A stretch of DNA of 64,000 bases from Cephalopachus bancanus (Eukaryota; Chordata; Mammalia; Primates; Tarsiidae): the NCBI GenBank assembly GCA_027257055.1, contig JAPVLO010000275.1, positions 868,001 to 932,000 of the forward strand. The letters run 5' to 3'. A model generated the notes under the pieces. It saw nothing but the letters and a program-made list of their open reading frames with translations. It had not been told where the DNA came from and made no database searches. Position numbers and translations under genes: made by a program. Of the stretch, positions 1 through 10,673 are shown in pieces. Every line of letters starts with the position of its first letter. The first letter of the stretch is position 1.

Positions 1-650
1 TCTTTTTTTCTTTTTCTTTTTCCCTTTTATTATAGCCATTCTAGTGATTGTGAGGTGGTATCTTGTGGGTTTGATCTGCATTTTCCTAATGACTAATGAT
101 GTTGAACTTCCCTAATGATCTCTTCATATGTTTATTTGCCATTTGTATGTCTTCTCTAGAGACATTCCTGTTCAGATTCTTAGCTGTTTTTCAAATTGAG
201 TTATCTTTCTTCTTGTTGAGTTGTAAGAGTTCTTTATGTATCCGGGATGCAAGACCCTTATTAGATGTGTGATCTGTAATTATATTCTCTCATTCTGTGG
301 GATGTCTTGTCACTTTCTGGATAGTGTCCATTGAAGTACAAATGTTTTTAACTTGAGGGGGTTCAATTTATCTATTTTATCTTTAGGTGCCTATGTTTTT
401 GGTATCCTACCCAAGAAATTTTTGCTTAACCCAAAGTCACACAGATTATTACTTAAGTATTTTTCCATGATTTTTATATTTATAGCTCTTATATTTAGAC
501 CTTTGATATATTTTGCATTAATTTCTGTGTGTGGTAAGTAGGGGTCCACATGCAACTTTACTCCTTTGCATGTGGCTATCTAGTTGTTCTGGCATCATTT
601 TTTTTGAGAAGAGTATTCTCTCTTTATTGAGTGGTCTTGAAACTCTTGTT
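1..650 (-). mobile_element. Old LINE-1 (L1M-type), antisense, 3' part of ORF2
   Basis: The plus strand reads as the reverse complement of the ORF2 3' third: the familiar antisense text about GTGAGGTGGTATCTTGTGGG, then CATTCTGTGGGATGTCTTGTC. No open frame remains. The element continues at 1921 after a later insertion, as shown by the interrupted sequence and the direct repeat at 651-664 and 1907-1920. Dead copy. Confidence 0.85.
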
Positions 651-664
651 GAAAATTACTTGGC
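651..664. repeat. Target-site duplication, left copy
   Basis: GAAAATTACTTGGC, repeated exactly at 1907-1920. It brackets the composite L1 plus Alu insertion and gives its exact limits inside the older antisense L1. Confidence 0.9.
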
Positions 665-1579
665 TCATTAATGAAACAAACAACAACAGATGCTGGCGGG
701 GATGTGAAGAAAAAGGAATGCTTCTACACTGTTGGTGGGAATAAAAACTAGCAGAGCCTCTTTGGAAAACAGTGTGGTGATTTCTGAAAGAACTAGACAT
801 TGACCTTCCATATGACCCAGGAATTCCCCTTCTGGGAATATACCTGGAGGAACTCAAATCATCCTACCAAAAAGGTACTTGCACACGCATGTTTTTTGCA
901 GCTCTATTCACAGTAGCAAAAACATAGAACTAACTGTGCTGCCCATCGAAATTGGACTGGATTAAAAAAATGTGGTACATATTCACAATGGAATATTATG
1001 CAGTTGTTAAGAAGGACAAAAATACGGACTTCGTAGCAACTTGGATGGATTTAGAGTCGATCATACTCAGTGATCTATCACAAAAACAAAGAACAGAGTA
1101 CCATATGGTCTCACTCAAAGTGGACCTTGAACAATTATCATAATACTGTAAGAAAGGGATTGGTTGCGGGTTCGTGGCTCAGCCTGTGATCCCAGCACTT
1201 TGGGAGGCTCAGGCGAGTGGATTGCCTGAGCCCGAGGGTTCAAGACTAGCCCGGGCAACTTGGCGAGACCTCGTCCCTGCAATTAGCCCAGCGTGGTGGC
1301 GCGCGCCTGTAGTTCCGGGACTTGGAAGGCTGAGGCGCAAGGATCCGGAGCTCAGCAGGTTGATGCGGGGGTGGCGGTGAGCGTGCCACTGCACTGCAGC
1401 CTCGGTGACCAAGTGAGACTACGACTCAAAAAAAAAAAGAAAAAAAGGGATTGGCAGTAGTGGGAAACTGCAGAGGGGGCGGCGGGGAGGGCACACCTCA
1501 TCAACAAGGGTACCTGCATAATAAACATTTGCATACCTAACCCTGAATTGTACCCCACATCTTTAAAATAAAAAAATTA
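665..1579 (+). mobile_element. Younger LINE-1, 5'-truncated, sense, end of ORF2 plus 3' UTR
   Basis: The sequence encodes the ORF2 C-terminal region (residues like MWYIFTMEYYAVVKKDKN at 952-1143) followed by a 3' UTR and an A-rich tail ending near 1579. The same 3' UTR is found inverted at 3616-3810, so both copies are one subfamily. An Alu sits inside it at 1164-1443. Truncation on the 5' side is typical of L1 insertion by target-primed reverse transcription. No function remains. Confidence 0.85.
1164..1443 (+). mobile_element. Alu, full-length dimer, strepsirrhine type
   Basis: Both Alu arms are present with an A-rich tail. It interrupts the L1 3' UTR between AAAGGGATTGG at 1153-1163 and its copy at 1444-1454 (11-bp target-site duplication). 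Box A has the lineage form GGCTCAGCCTGTGATCC. Confidence 0.9.
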
Positions 1580-1865
1580 GGCCAGGCTGGGTGACTCAAG
1601 CATGTAATCCCAGCACTTTGAGAGGCCTAGGTAAGAGGACTGCCAGAGCCCAGGGGTTTGAGACCAGCCTGGGCAACTTGGCTAGACCTCATCTGTACAA
1701 TAAATCAAAAAATTAGCCTGATGTGGTAGCACGTGCCTGTATTTCCAGCCACTTGGAAAGCTGAGGTGGAAGGATTGCCTGAGCCCAGCAGATCACCTAT
1801 GGGTTGGCCGGTGAGCACGCTGCTGCACTCCAGCCTGGGTGACAGAGTGAAACCCCCAACTCAAA

Positions 1866-1869
<4 letters not shown>
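1580..1869 (+). mobile_element. Alu, full-length dimer, inserted at the L1 A-tail
   Basis: A complete dimer with the linker CAATAAATCAAAAAATTAG. It follows the L1 A-rich end directly, and the L1 target-site duplication lies beyond it, so it landed in the L1 tail after that L1 inserted. Its own A-tail has become a GA repeat. Confidence 0.88.

Positions 1870-1909
<40 letters not shown>
1869..1909 (+). repeat. (GA)n microsatellite from an Alu tail
   Basis: AAAGAAAGAGAGAGAG... about 40 bp, grown out of the A-rich end of the preceding Alu. Confidence 0.9.
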
Positions 1910-1911
<2 letters not shown>

Positions 1912-1920
1912 TTACTTGGC
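1907..1920. repeat. Target-site duplication, right copy
   Basis: GAAAATTACTTGGC, exact copy of 651-664. Old antisense L1 sequence resumes right after it. Confidence 0.9.
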
Positions 1921-3615
1921 CATAGATCTGTGTGTTTATTTCTGGACTCACAGTTCTGTTTAATTGATCTATTTGGCTATCTTTATACCAGTATCATACT
2001 GTCTTGATTACTGTAGCATTGTAGTAAGTTTTGAAATCAGAAAGTGTGAGTCTTTCAATTTTGTTCTTCTTTTTCAAGATTGTTTTGGCTAGTCTGAGTT
2101 TCAGAATTTTCATATGATCAGTTTGTTGATTTTTAGAAAAAGAAAAGAAAAACCTAGATAAGATTTTGATAGGGATTGCGTTGAAGCTTTTCATGAAAAT
2201 GGGATGTCTTTTTGTTTACTTGGATCCTCTTTAATTTCTTTCAACAATGTTTTATAGTTTTCAGTATATATGTCTTGCACTTCTTTAGTTAGATTTAGTC
2301 TTAATATTTTATTCTTTGTGCTGGTAGTGTTAATGGATGTTTTCTTAATTTTATTTTTAAATTGTTCATTGTTAGTATATAGAAGTATAACTGAATTTTG
2401 TATATTGAAGTTGTAGCCTGTAAGCTTACTGAATTTGTTTATTAGCTTTAATGCTTGTGTTGGTGTGTATATCCTTAGAGTTTTCTCGTTATAAAATCAG
2501 GTCATCTGCAAGGAGAGACAGTCTTACTTCTTCATTATTAGTATGGATGCATCTTGCCTAAACATTTTTTGTCTTGTCCAGAACCTTTAGTATAGTGATG
2601 AATAGAAGTGGTGGGACTGGACATCCTTGTTTTCTTCTTGATCTTAGGGAAGACGCTTTCAGTTTTTCCTTATTAAGCATGATGTTAGCTATTTGTTTTT
2701 CATAGATGCCCTTTACAAGATTGAGAAATTTTCTTTCTACTTCTAGTTTGTGGAGTGTTTTTTATGGTAAATATGTTGGAATCTGTCAGATACTTTTTTT
2801 GCCTCTGTTGAGGTGCTTACTATATTAATAAATTTTCACATGCTGGACCAGCCTCATATTTCTTGGATAAACCCCGCTTGGGCATGATGAGTAACTTCTT
2901 TTCATGTACTACTGGGCTCTATTTGCTAATATTTTGTTGAGGAATTTTGCATCTAGGATTATTGATCCGTATTTTACTTTTCATATTTTTGAGTTGGGTA
3001 TCAAGGTCTCATAGTGGCTTCATAAAATGAATTAGGCAATGTTCCTTCTTCTTTTGTTTTTTGAGAGAGTTTGAGAAAGATTATTGTTAATTTTTCTTTA
3101 CACATTTTGTAGAATTCACCAATGAAATAATTTGAGCCTAGGCTTTTCTGGCTGGAATTCTTCTTCTTCTTCTTCTTTTTTTTTTTTAAGAGACAGGTAT
3201 CACTGTGTTGCTCAGGCTGGAGTACAGAGGCTATTCACAGGTGGGAACATGCACATGCAATAGCCTTGAACTCCTGAACTCAAGCAGTCCTCCTGCCTTA
3301 GCTTTCTGAGTAGCTGGGATTACAGGTGTGCACTACTGTACCCAGTGGAAGATTTTGTTTTTTAAAAAAATTATTGACCCATTCTTTTTGTTTGTTACAA
3401 GTCTATTTCTTCTTGAGTCAGTTTTGGTAGATAGTCTGTTTCTAAGAATTTGTGTATTTCATCTAGGTTATCTAATTTGGTGACGTCCAGTGTCATCTTA
3501 TTTTCTTAGAATCACGATGTCCTTGCTCTCATTCCTGCTTTTAGTAATTAAAGTTTTCTATTTTTTTCTCTGACTGGTCTAGCTAAATTTTGTTTTTAAC
3601 TTTTAATTTTTTTAT
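1921..3615 (-). mobile_element. Old LINE-1, antisense, ORF2 reverse-transcriptase region (same element as 1-650)
   Basis: Continues the antisense ORF2 text (for example ATTGATCTATTTGGCTATC and the later GGTGGGACTGGACATCCTTG), so it encoded the RT domain on the minus strand. Many stops and indels. It is broken by an Alu monomer at 3171-3350 and by a younger L1 from about 3616. Confidence 0.85.
3171..3350 (-). mobile_element. Alu monomer or truncated Alu, antisense, old
   Basis: T-rich start, then GAGACAGGTATCACTGTGTTGCTCAGGCTGG through GGGATTACAGGTGTGCACTACTG. Only one arm is present. High divergence places it among the oldest Alus here. A TTC repeat (about 3161-3176) precedes it. Confidence 0.75.
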
Positions 3616-3943
3616 TTTAAAGATGCGGGGTACAATTCAGGGTTAGGTATACAAATGTACATAATTCAGGTACCCTTGTTGATGAAGTGTGCCTCCCTTC
3701 TCCAGGCAGATTCTCACTACTGCCAATCCCACCTCCTGGCTTCCCGCAGCCCCATGCAGTTTCTCTCTGCTGCCAGTCTTTTATTATAGTATTATGATAG
3801 TTGTTCATGGATACCCGTGATCTCTTTCTCTTGTCTGATTGCTCTAGATAGGACTTCCAAAACTATGTTGTAAAGGAGGGGTGAGAGTAGGCATCCTTGT
3901 CTTGTTCTGGTTTTTAGGGGAAATGGTTCCAATTTCTGTCTGT

Positions 3944-4589
3944 TTAGTAGTATGCTGGCTGTGGGTTTCCTGAGATGTCTCTTACTATTTTGAGGTATGT
4001 TCCATCTATGCCTAGATGTTCGAGGGTTTTTATCAAGAAGGGATGCTGGATTTTATCAAAAGTTTTTTCTGCGTCTAATGATATAATCATGTGGTTTTTG
4101 TTTTTACATCTGTTGATGTATTTAATTATGTTTATGGTCTTATGACTGTTGAACCAGTCTTGCATCCCGGGGATGAAGCCTACTTGGTCATGGTGGATGA
4201 TTTTTGAGATGTGTTGTTGAATTCGATTTGCTAGGATCTTGTTGAGAATTTTAGCGTCTATGTTCATCAAGGATATTGGCCTGTGGTTTTCTTTCTTTGC
4301 CGGATCTTTTCCTGGTTTGTGTATCAATATGATGTTAGCTTCATAAAATGATTTGGGGATAGTTCCCTCTTTCTCAATTGCCTGGAATACTTTCAATAGA
4401 ATTGGTATCAATTCCTCCTTGTATGTTTTGTAGAATTCTGCTGGAAAACCATCTGGTCCAGGGCTTTTTTTTGGTGGGTAGTTTTATTATGACATAGTCA
4501 ATTTCCTGGATTGTTATTGATCTATTTAGGGTCTCGATTTCTTCTTGTTTCAACTTGGGGAGGCTGTGTGATGTCAGAGAGTCCTCCAT
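3944..4589 (-). pseudogene. L1 ORF2 remnant: N-terminal part of the reverse-transcriptase domain
   Basis: Two minus-strand frames (4589-4374 and 4411-3944) overlap and are offset by a frameshift near 4460. The second carries hallmark L1 RT text such as [19 protein letters not shown] and [14 protein letters not shown]. The protein would copy L1 RNA at a nicked target site. The catalytic aspartate motif that should follow is gone, so this copy could not make active RT. Nothing suggests domestication. Identity is certain at the family level. Confidence 0.85.
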
Positions 4590-4705
4590 TTCCTTTAGGT
4601 TTTCAAGTTTGTTTCCATATAAATGTACACAGTAGTCTCTGATAATCTGTTGTGTTTCTTTAGGGGGGTCAATTGTGACTTAATCTTTTGCTTTTCTGAT
4701 TATGT

Positions 4706-4960
4706 TTATTTGGGCCTTTTCTCTCTTTTTTTGGTCAGTCTAGCTAGGGAACCATCAATCTTGTTTATCCTTTCAAAGAACCAACTTTTTGTTTTGTTGA
4801 TTTTTAAAATTATCTTTTTGTCTTCTATGTCCTGAATTTGGGCTTTTATTTTGGTGATCTGGATTCTTCTGCTGAAGTTAGGGTTTTGGTGGTCTTGTTT
4901 TCCCAGCTCCTTTAGGTGATTTGTTAGGCTGTCAACTTGTGATCTTTCCATTTTCTTCAT
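4706..4960 (-). pseudogene. L1 ORF2 remnant: linker between endonuclease and RT
   Basis: An 84-residue frame with SWFFERINKIDGSLARL, the typical L1 segment before the RT core. It is cut off from the endonuclease part by a stop or frameshift at about 4961-4981. Confidence 0.8.
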
Positions 4961-4981
4961 GTGTGTTTGTAGAGATATAAA

Positions 4982-6003
4982 TTACCCGCTTAGTACTGAT
5001 TTCATGGCATGCCAGAGGTTTTGGTAAGATGTTTCTTCATTTTCCTTTGTTTCCAGGTATCTTTTAATCTCTGTTTTGATTTCCATGTTGGCCCAGAAGT
5101 TGCTTAGCATCATGCTGTTTAGTGTCCATGTCTTTGTGTGTTTTGGGGGAACTTTGTTGGTATTGATACTTATTTTTATTCCACTGTGGTCTGAGAAGGT
5201 GCATGGCAGGATTTCAATCTTGTGAAATTTGTTTATGCTTGATTTATGGCTGAGGATGTGGTTGATCTTAGAGTATGTTCCATGTGGTGATAAGTAGAAT
5301 GTATATTTTGGGGTTGTTGGGTGGAGTGTTCTGTAGGTATCAATTAAGTCCATTTAGGCAGGTGTCACTTTGAGGTTCCAGATCTCCTTGTTGATTTTTT
5401 GTCTTGATGATCTGTCTAGGGTGGTGAGTAGGGTATTTAAGTCCCCAGCTATGATAATGTTAGATTCAATATCTTTTTTAAGTTTACCTAGAAGCTGCTT
5501 TATGAAAGTTGATTCTCCTATGTTGGGTACATATATGTTTAGGATGGATGTTTCTTGTTGATGGATTGAACCTTTTAGCATTATGTAGTGTCTTTCTTTT
5601 AAAATTTTTGATAGCTTAAAGGACATTTTGTCTGATATTAAGATTGCGACTCTTTATTTTCTTTTGTGTTCTGTTCGCCTGAAATTTTGTTTCCCATCCA
5701 CTTACTTTGAGTCTGTGAGTGTCCTTTCTGGTGAGATGAGTCTCTTGGAGACAATATATTGCTGCCTCATGGTATTTTATCCATTTTTGACATTCTACGT
5801 CTTTTTAGTGGTGCATTTAGTCCATTCATATTCAGGCTAATTATTGAAATGTGAGAGTTTATCCCGGTCATGAGATTCTTTAGAGTTTGTTGTTGTTGTT
5901 GCTGTTTGTTTGTTGTCTTTCTTTTGATTTTTTGGGTTGATTCATGTGTATTTTCAGTCTTTACTGCATTCTTGTGAAGGGCATTGCCATTTTTTTTTTT
6001 CAT
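4982..6003 (-). pseudogene. L1 ORF2 remnant: endonuclease domain
   Basis: The domain is split over three minus-strand frames. 6003-5767 has the N-terminal SIISLNMNGLN strand. A second piece near 5765-5740 has the QETH catalytic glutamate in another frame. 5626-5354 has IIIAGDLNT, and 5353-4982 has SDHSGIKI, the last catalytic Asp-His pair. The family is an APE-like nuclease that nicks T-rich target DNA. All key motifs remain visible, so the copy is fairly young, but frameshifts and stops break it. Confidence 0.85.
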
Positions 6004-6605
6004 TTCTTTTGAAAGTGTTTTTTGTAGAGCTGTTCTGGAGGCAGTGTAAGCTCTTAGGGGTTGAATGTCTGGGAAAGAGTTTAATTCTCCATCACTGATG
6101 AAGCTTAGCTTAGCTGGGTAGGTAATTCTTGGTTGGAATTGGTTATATTTGAGAACTTTGAAGATTGGGCTTCAAGCTCTCCTAGCCTGTATTGTTTCTG
6201 TAGATAAGCCTGATACTATTTGAATTGGTCTTCCCCAATCTTTTTCTCTTGCAGCCTTTGGGATTTTTTTTTTAATTCCTACTTTGTGTAGGCGAATTGG
6301 TATGTGTCGAGGAGTTGGTTTACTCATTTGTTGTCTTGCAAGGGTTCTCTGAATCTCTTGTGTTTGAAGGTTGTATCACTGATCAGAGGGAAGTTTTCTT
6401 GAATAATTACATGGAATGTTTGTTTTCAACATTGCTCATCTTTTCAGAGTCAAGTTTTGGTTTTGTTGATTTTCTGTGATTTTTCTATTCTCTATTTCTT
6501 TTATTTTGGCTCTGATTGCTTTCTTTTGTTTGATTTAGGTTTCATTTGCTCTTCTTTTGTTAGTTTCTTACAATAGAAAGTTAGGTTATTGATTTAAAAT
6601 ACATT

Positions 6606-6898
6606 TTTTCCTTTTTTTTGAGTTGGAGTCTCACTGTGTCACCCAGGCTGGAGTGACTTGGCACACTCATGGCAACTCCAGCATCGACCTGCTGGACTCT
6701 GGTAATCCTCCCACCTCAGCCTTCCAAGCAGCCGGAACTACAGGCATGCACTACTGTGCCCGGCTAACTTTTTATCTATTGTAGAGACGAGGTTTTGCCA
6801 AGTTGTCTGGGCTGGTCTCGAACTTGCAGACTCAGGCAATCCACTCACCTCAGCCTCCCAAAGTGCTGGGATTACAAGCTGAACCACCGAGCCCAGTC
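6606..6898 (-). mobile_element. Alu, full-length dimer, antisense
   Basis: Begins with poly-T and GAGTTGGAGTCTCACTG, ends with CTGAACCACCGAGCCCAG. Lineage features: CCATCACTCACCTCAGCC-like left arm and CTATTGTAGAGACGAGG linker. Moderately diverged. Confidence 0.9.
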
Positions 6899-7560
6899 AT
6901 TTCTTTTCTTTTTTAGCGAAGGCATTTCAGATACAAATTGTCCTCTGAGCACTGCTGTTATTCAGAGGGATTAAACTTTGGTATGAAGGATTAAGCCTTG
7001 GTATGTTGTGTTTCCTTTTTCTTTCATCTCAAAGTATTTTCTAATCTTTCTTGTTATTTCTTCTTTGACCCATTGGTTACTTAGGAGTTTCTTGTTTAAT
7101 TTGTACATATTTGTGAACTTCCAATTTTCCTTTCATTCTGATTCCTAAATTTATTCTCTTGTACTTAGAGAACATATTTTGCATTATTTGAATCATTTTA
7201 AATGTATAGACTTATTTGTGGCCCATCATGTGTTCTGTCCTGGAGAATGTTCCATGTGCACTTGAGAAGAATGTGTGTTCTGCTGTTGTTGAATGTTCTA
7301 AAGATGTCTGTTAAGTTGTTTTGGGTTGCAGTACTGTTCAAGTTTATTTCCTTGCTATTTTCTGTGTATCCATTATTGAAATCAAGGTATTGAATTTTCC
7401 AACAATTATTGTTGAATTATCTATTTAATCTTTCAATTCTGACAGCTTTTTGCTTCATCTATTTTTAGGACTCTGTTGTTAGTTGTGTGTATATTTATAA
7501 TTGTTGTAGCCTCTTAATAAATTGACTCTTTTATTAGTATGTGATGTACTTCTTTGTCTA

Positions 7561-7832
7561 TAGCAACAACTTTTTTTTTCTGTGTCCATATACAGTTTAA
7601 TTGGAATACAGGCACAATCATTCATTACATACTAGACATGACTGCTTTTGTGCTATCGTGGCAAAGCTGAGTAGATGACAGAGACCAGATGGCTCTCAAA
7701 ACTGAAAATATTTACTACCTAAGACTTTACAGAAAGAGTTTGCCAGCTCCTAATCTAGAGGTAAACGATTCCTATCATCACGGCTATGGTGTAGAGTTGT
7801 GATTCTGTGTATTTCAGATTAGCAACAACTTT
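7561..7832 (-). mobile_element. Small retrocopy holding a hAT-type DNA transposon fragment
   Basis: TAGCAACAACTTT occurs at 7561-7573 and 7820-7832 (13-bp target-site duplication). Poly-T at 7571-7579 marks an antisense poly(A). Between them, about 7585-7757 matches a MER-type hAT element (ATATTTACTACCTAAGAC... ACAGAAAGAGTTTGCCAGC), and 7758-7819 is other sequence. A hAT insertion would leave 8 bp and no poly(A), so an L1-copied transcript that included a hAT remnant fits better. Confidence 0.6.
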
Positions 7833-8471
7833 ATTTCAACTCCTATTTGCTCAAATACTAGTATGCCCACTCTGGATCTCTTTTGGTTTCTATTTGCATG
7901 GAATATGTTTTTGTGTCCTTTTACTTTCAGTCTGTTTTGCCTTTTTATCTAAAGTGAATCTCTTGTAAACGCCTACAGCTTTTGTCATTTTCCAATTCAT
8001 TTTGCCAATCCCGCTTTCTTTCTTCGAGAGTTTAATCTATTTACACAATATGTAATTATGAATAAGAAGTAATTTACTTATACTTGGCTATTAGTGAGTA
8101 GTGTATAGTTTTTGTTTGTGATCAAAGTTAAGTTGTTATCAGTTAAAATGAATTAACTTGTCAAAAGACATGTAGTGGCTGAATATATTAAAAACCAAGG
8201 CTTAACTATGTACTGCTATGAGGAATTCATTTCAGCTTTAAGGACACACATAGACTAAAAGTGAAGGGACAGAAAAAAGGCATTTTATGCAAATAGAAAC
8301 CAAAAGAGAACAAGGGTAGCTATATTTATATCAGACAAAATAGACTTTGGGTCGGAGACTGTAAAAAAAGACAAAGAGAATCGTTATGTAATGAAAAAGA
8401 GGTCAATTCATTAAGAGGATACAACAATTATAAATATATATGCACCTAGCACCAGACAACCTAAATATATA

Positions 8472-9201
8472 ATGCAAATATTACCAGATCTGAAGGGAGA
8501 AATAAATAGCAATACAATAATAGTCAGGGACCTTAATATACCATACCAAACAATGGACAGAACATCCAGACAGAAAACCAGTGAGGAAACATCAGATTTC
8601 AACTACATGCTAGACCAAGTGGACCTACGGACATATACACAACATTCCATTCAGCACTAGCAGAATACACATTTTTCTCAAGTGCTCATGGGACATTCTT
8701 TAGGGTAAATCACATGTTAGGCCACAAAATAAGTCCTAACAAATTTAAGTGGACTGAAATTATATCAAGTATCTTTTCTGACCATAACGGTAGGAAATTA
8801 ATACCAGGAATAAATCTGGAAAATTTACAGATATATCAAAATTAAACAACATGCTCCTGAACAACCAAAGGGTCATAGAAGAAATCAATAGGAAAATCTA
8901 AAAAATGTCTTGAGACAAATGAAAATGGAAGCACAATATACCAAAACTTATGGGATGCAGCAAAATCAGTTCTAAGAGTAAAGTTTATAGTGAAAAATGC
9001 CTGCATGAAGAAAAAAGAAAGATCTCAAGTAAGCAACCTACATTATACCTCAAGAAATTAGAAAAAGAGCAAACTGAGCCCAAAGTGAGCAGAAGGAAGG
9101 AAATAATAAAGATCACAACAGGAATAAATAAAACAAAATCTAGAGAAATAATAGACAAGATGAGTGAAACTAAGAGATGGTTTTTTGGAAAGATGAGCTA
9201 A
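8472..9201 (+). pseudogene. L1 ORF2 remnant: endonuclease to linker
   Basis: Plus-strand frames at 8472-8660 and 8950-9201 carry recognisable ORF2 text, for example MDRTSRQKTSEETSDF and ETKRWFFGKMS. The expected catalytic Asp-His pair falls near 8778 (TCTGACCATAACGG). Several stops separate the pieces. Dead copy. Confidence 0.75.
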
Positions 9202-9569
9202 ATTGACAAAACTTTAGACAGACTAGGAAAAGAGAGAGAAGACTAAACTAAATGAAACAGAAGACACTACAACTGATACCTCAGACAGAAATGATCGTAA
9301 GAAATTTTTATAAACAATTGTATGACAAAAAATTGGCTAATGCAGAAGAAAAGGATGAATTCCTAGAAACATACAACTTACCGATACTGAATCACGAAGG
9401 AAAAGAAATCTGAACAGGTTAATAATGAATAACGAATTTGAATCAGTAGTAAACATTTTCCTATTAAAGAAAACCCCAGAACCTGATGGCTTCACTGGTG
9501 AGTTCTACTAAATATTTAAAGAAGAATTAATATCAGTCCTTCTCAAACTCATCCAAAAAATTGAAGAAG

Positions 9570-9924
9570 TGCCTTAGTCCATTTTGTGTTGCTATAACAA
9601 AATATCATAGACTTGGTCATTCATAAAGAAAATAAAATTTTGTCTTCAAGTTTTAGAGACCGTGGGGTCCAAGACTGAGGGACCCACACTGGGCAAGTGC
9701 CTTCATGTGATATCATCCCATGGCAGAATGCAGAAGGGAAAAAAAGTGAGAGAGAGCAAGAGATTGGACTCACAGCCTTAAGCACTTTTATTATCAGCAT
9801 TTACACATTTATGAAGGTGGAGCCCTCATGACTTAAGCACCTCCCATTAGGCCCACCCAACACTCATGCACTAGGGGTTAAGTTTCCAACACATGACGGT
9901 TGGAGGCACATTCAGACCATAACA
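9570..9924 (-). mobile_element. MaLR-type solo LTR (MLT1/MST-like), antisense
   Basis: On the minus strand it starts TGTTATGGTCTGAATG and ends GGACTAAGGCA, the standard TG...CA limits of ERVL-MaLR LTRs. Flanks AGAAG (9565-9569) and GGAAG (9925-9929) fit a 5-bp duplication with one change. It interrupts L1 ORF2. No internal viral sequence is attached. Confidence 0.75.
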
Positions 9925-10360
9925 GGAAGGAATACCACCAAAATTTATTTTATGAGGCCAGCAATCGCAAATCCAGACAAGGACGCTACAGGAAAGGAAA
10001 ATTACAGGCCAGTATCCCTGATGCACGTGAATGTAAAAGTCCTCAGTGAAATACTAGCAAACTAAATTTAGCAACACATTAAATGAGTAAATGGGCTTCA
10101 TCCCTAGGATTCAAGGACGGTTTAACATACACAGTCAATAAATGTGATGTAACACATTAAAAGAATGAAGGAAAAAAATTATATGACTGTCTCAAGAGAT
10201 GCAGAAAAAGCATTTGATTGGAGATCTTGATTTTAAAGTCTACTGTAAAGCTACAGTAATCACAACAGTATGGTACTTGCATAAAAATAGACACATAGAC
10301 CAATGAACAGATTAGAAAGCCTAGAAATAAATGCATACATATATGGTCAACTAATCTTTG

Positions 10361-10673
10361 TTTTTTTTGTTTTTGTTTTTGTTTTTTTGAGTTAGGGTCT
10401 CACTCCATCGCCCAGGCTGAGTGTAGTAGCATGCTCACAGCCACCCCAGCATCAACCTGCTGGGCTCAGGTGATCCTTCCACTTCAACCTTCCAAGTAGC
10501 CAAAACTACAGATGCACACTACCACACCCAGCTAATTTTTTAATTTATTTATTGAAGAGATAAGGTCTCACCAAGTTGCCCAGGCTGTTCTTGAACCTGT
10601 AGGCTCAGGCAATCCTCTCACCTCGGCCTCCCAAAGTGCTGGGATTACAGGTTTGAGCCACCGCACCCAGTCG
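10361..10673 (-). mobile_element. Alu, full-length dimer, antisense
   Basis: Interrupts the sense L1 between TGGTCAACTAATCTTTG at 10344-10360 and an exact copy at 10674-10690 (17-bp target-site duplication). The tail on this strand is a TTTTTG repeat. Confidence 0.95.

Larger units (their letters stand above)
3616..6450 (-). mobile_element. Young LINE-1, antisense, 5'-truncated, large internal ORF2 deletion
   Basis: Read on the minus strand: the end of ORF1 (about 6450-6010), the ORF2 start with the endonuclease domain (6003-4982), the linker and the first part of reverse transcriptase (4960-3810), then an abrupt jump at about 3810 into the 3' UTR (3810-3616). The UTR matches the sense L1 at 665-1579. 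Everything from just before the RT catalytic aspartate box to the ORF2 stop is missing. It lies within the older antisense L1, which resumes at about 6451. Confidence 0.85.
6451..8150 (-). mobile_element. Old LINE-1, antisense, linker and endonuclease region (same element as 1-3615)
   Basis: The antisense ORF2 text resumes at GTTTTGTTGATTTTCTGTG and runs through the endonuclease region to the ORF2 start near 8030-8090. It is interrupted by an Alu (6606-6898) and a small retrocopy (7574-7819). Decayed; no open frame over 63 residues. Confidence 0.8.
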
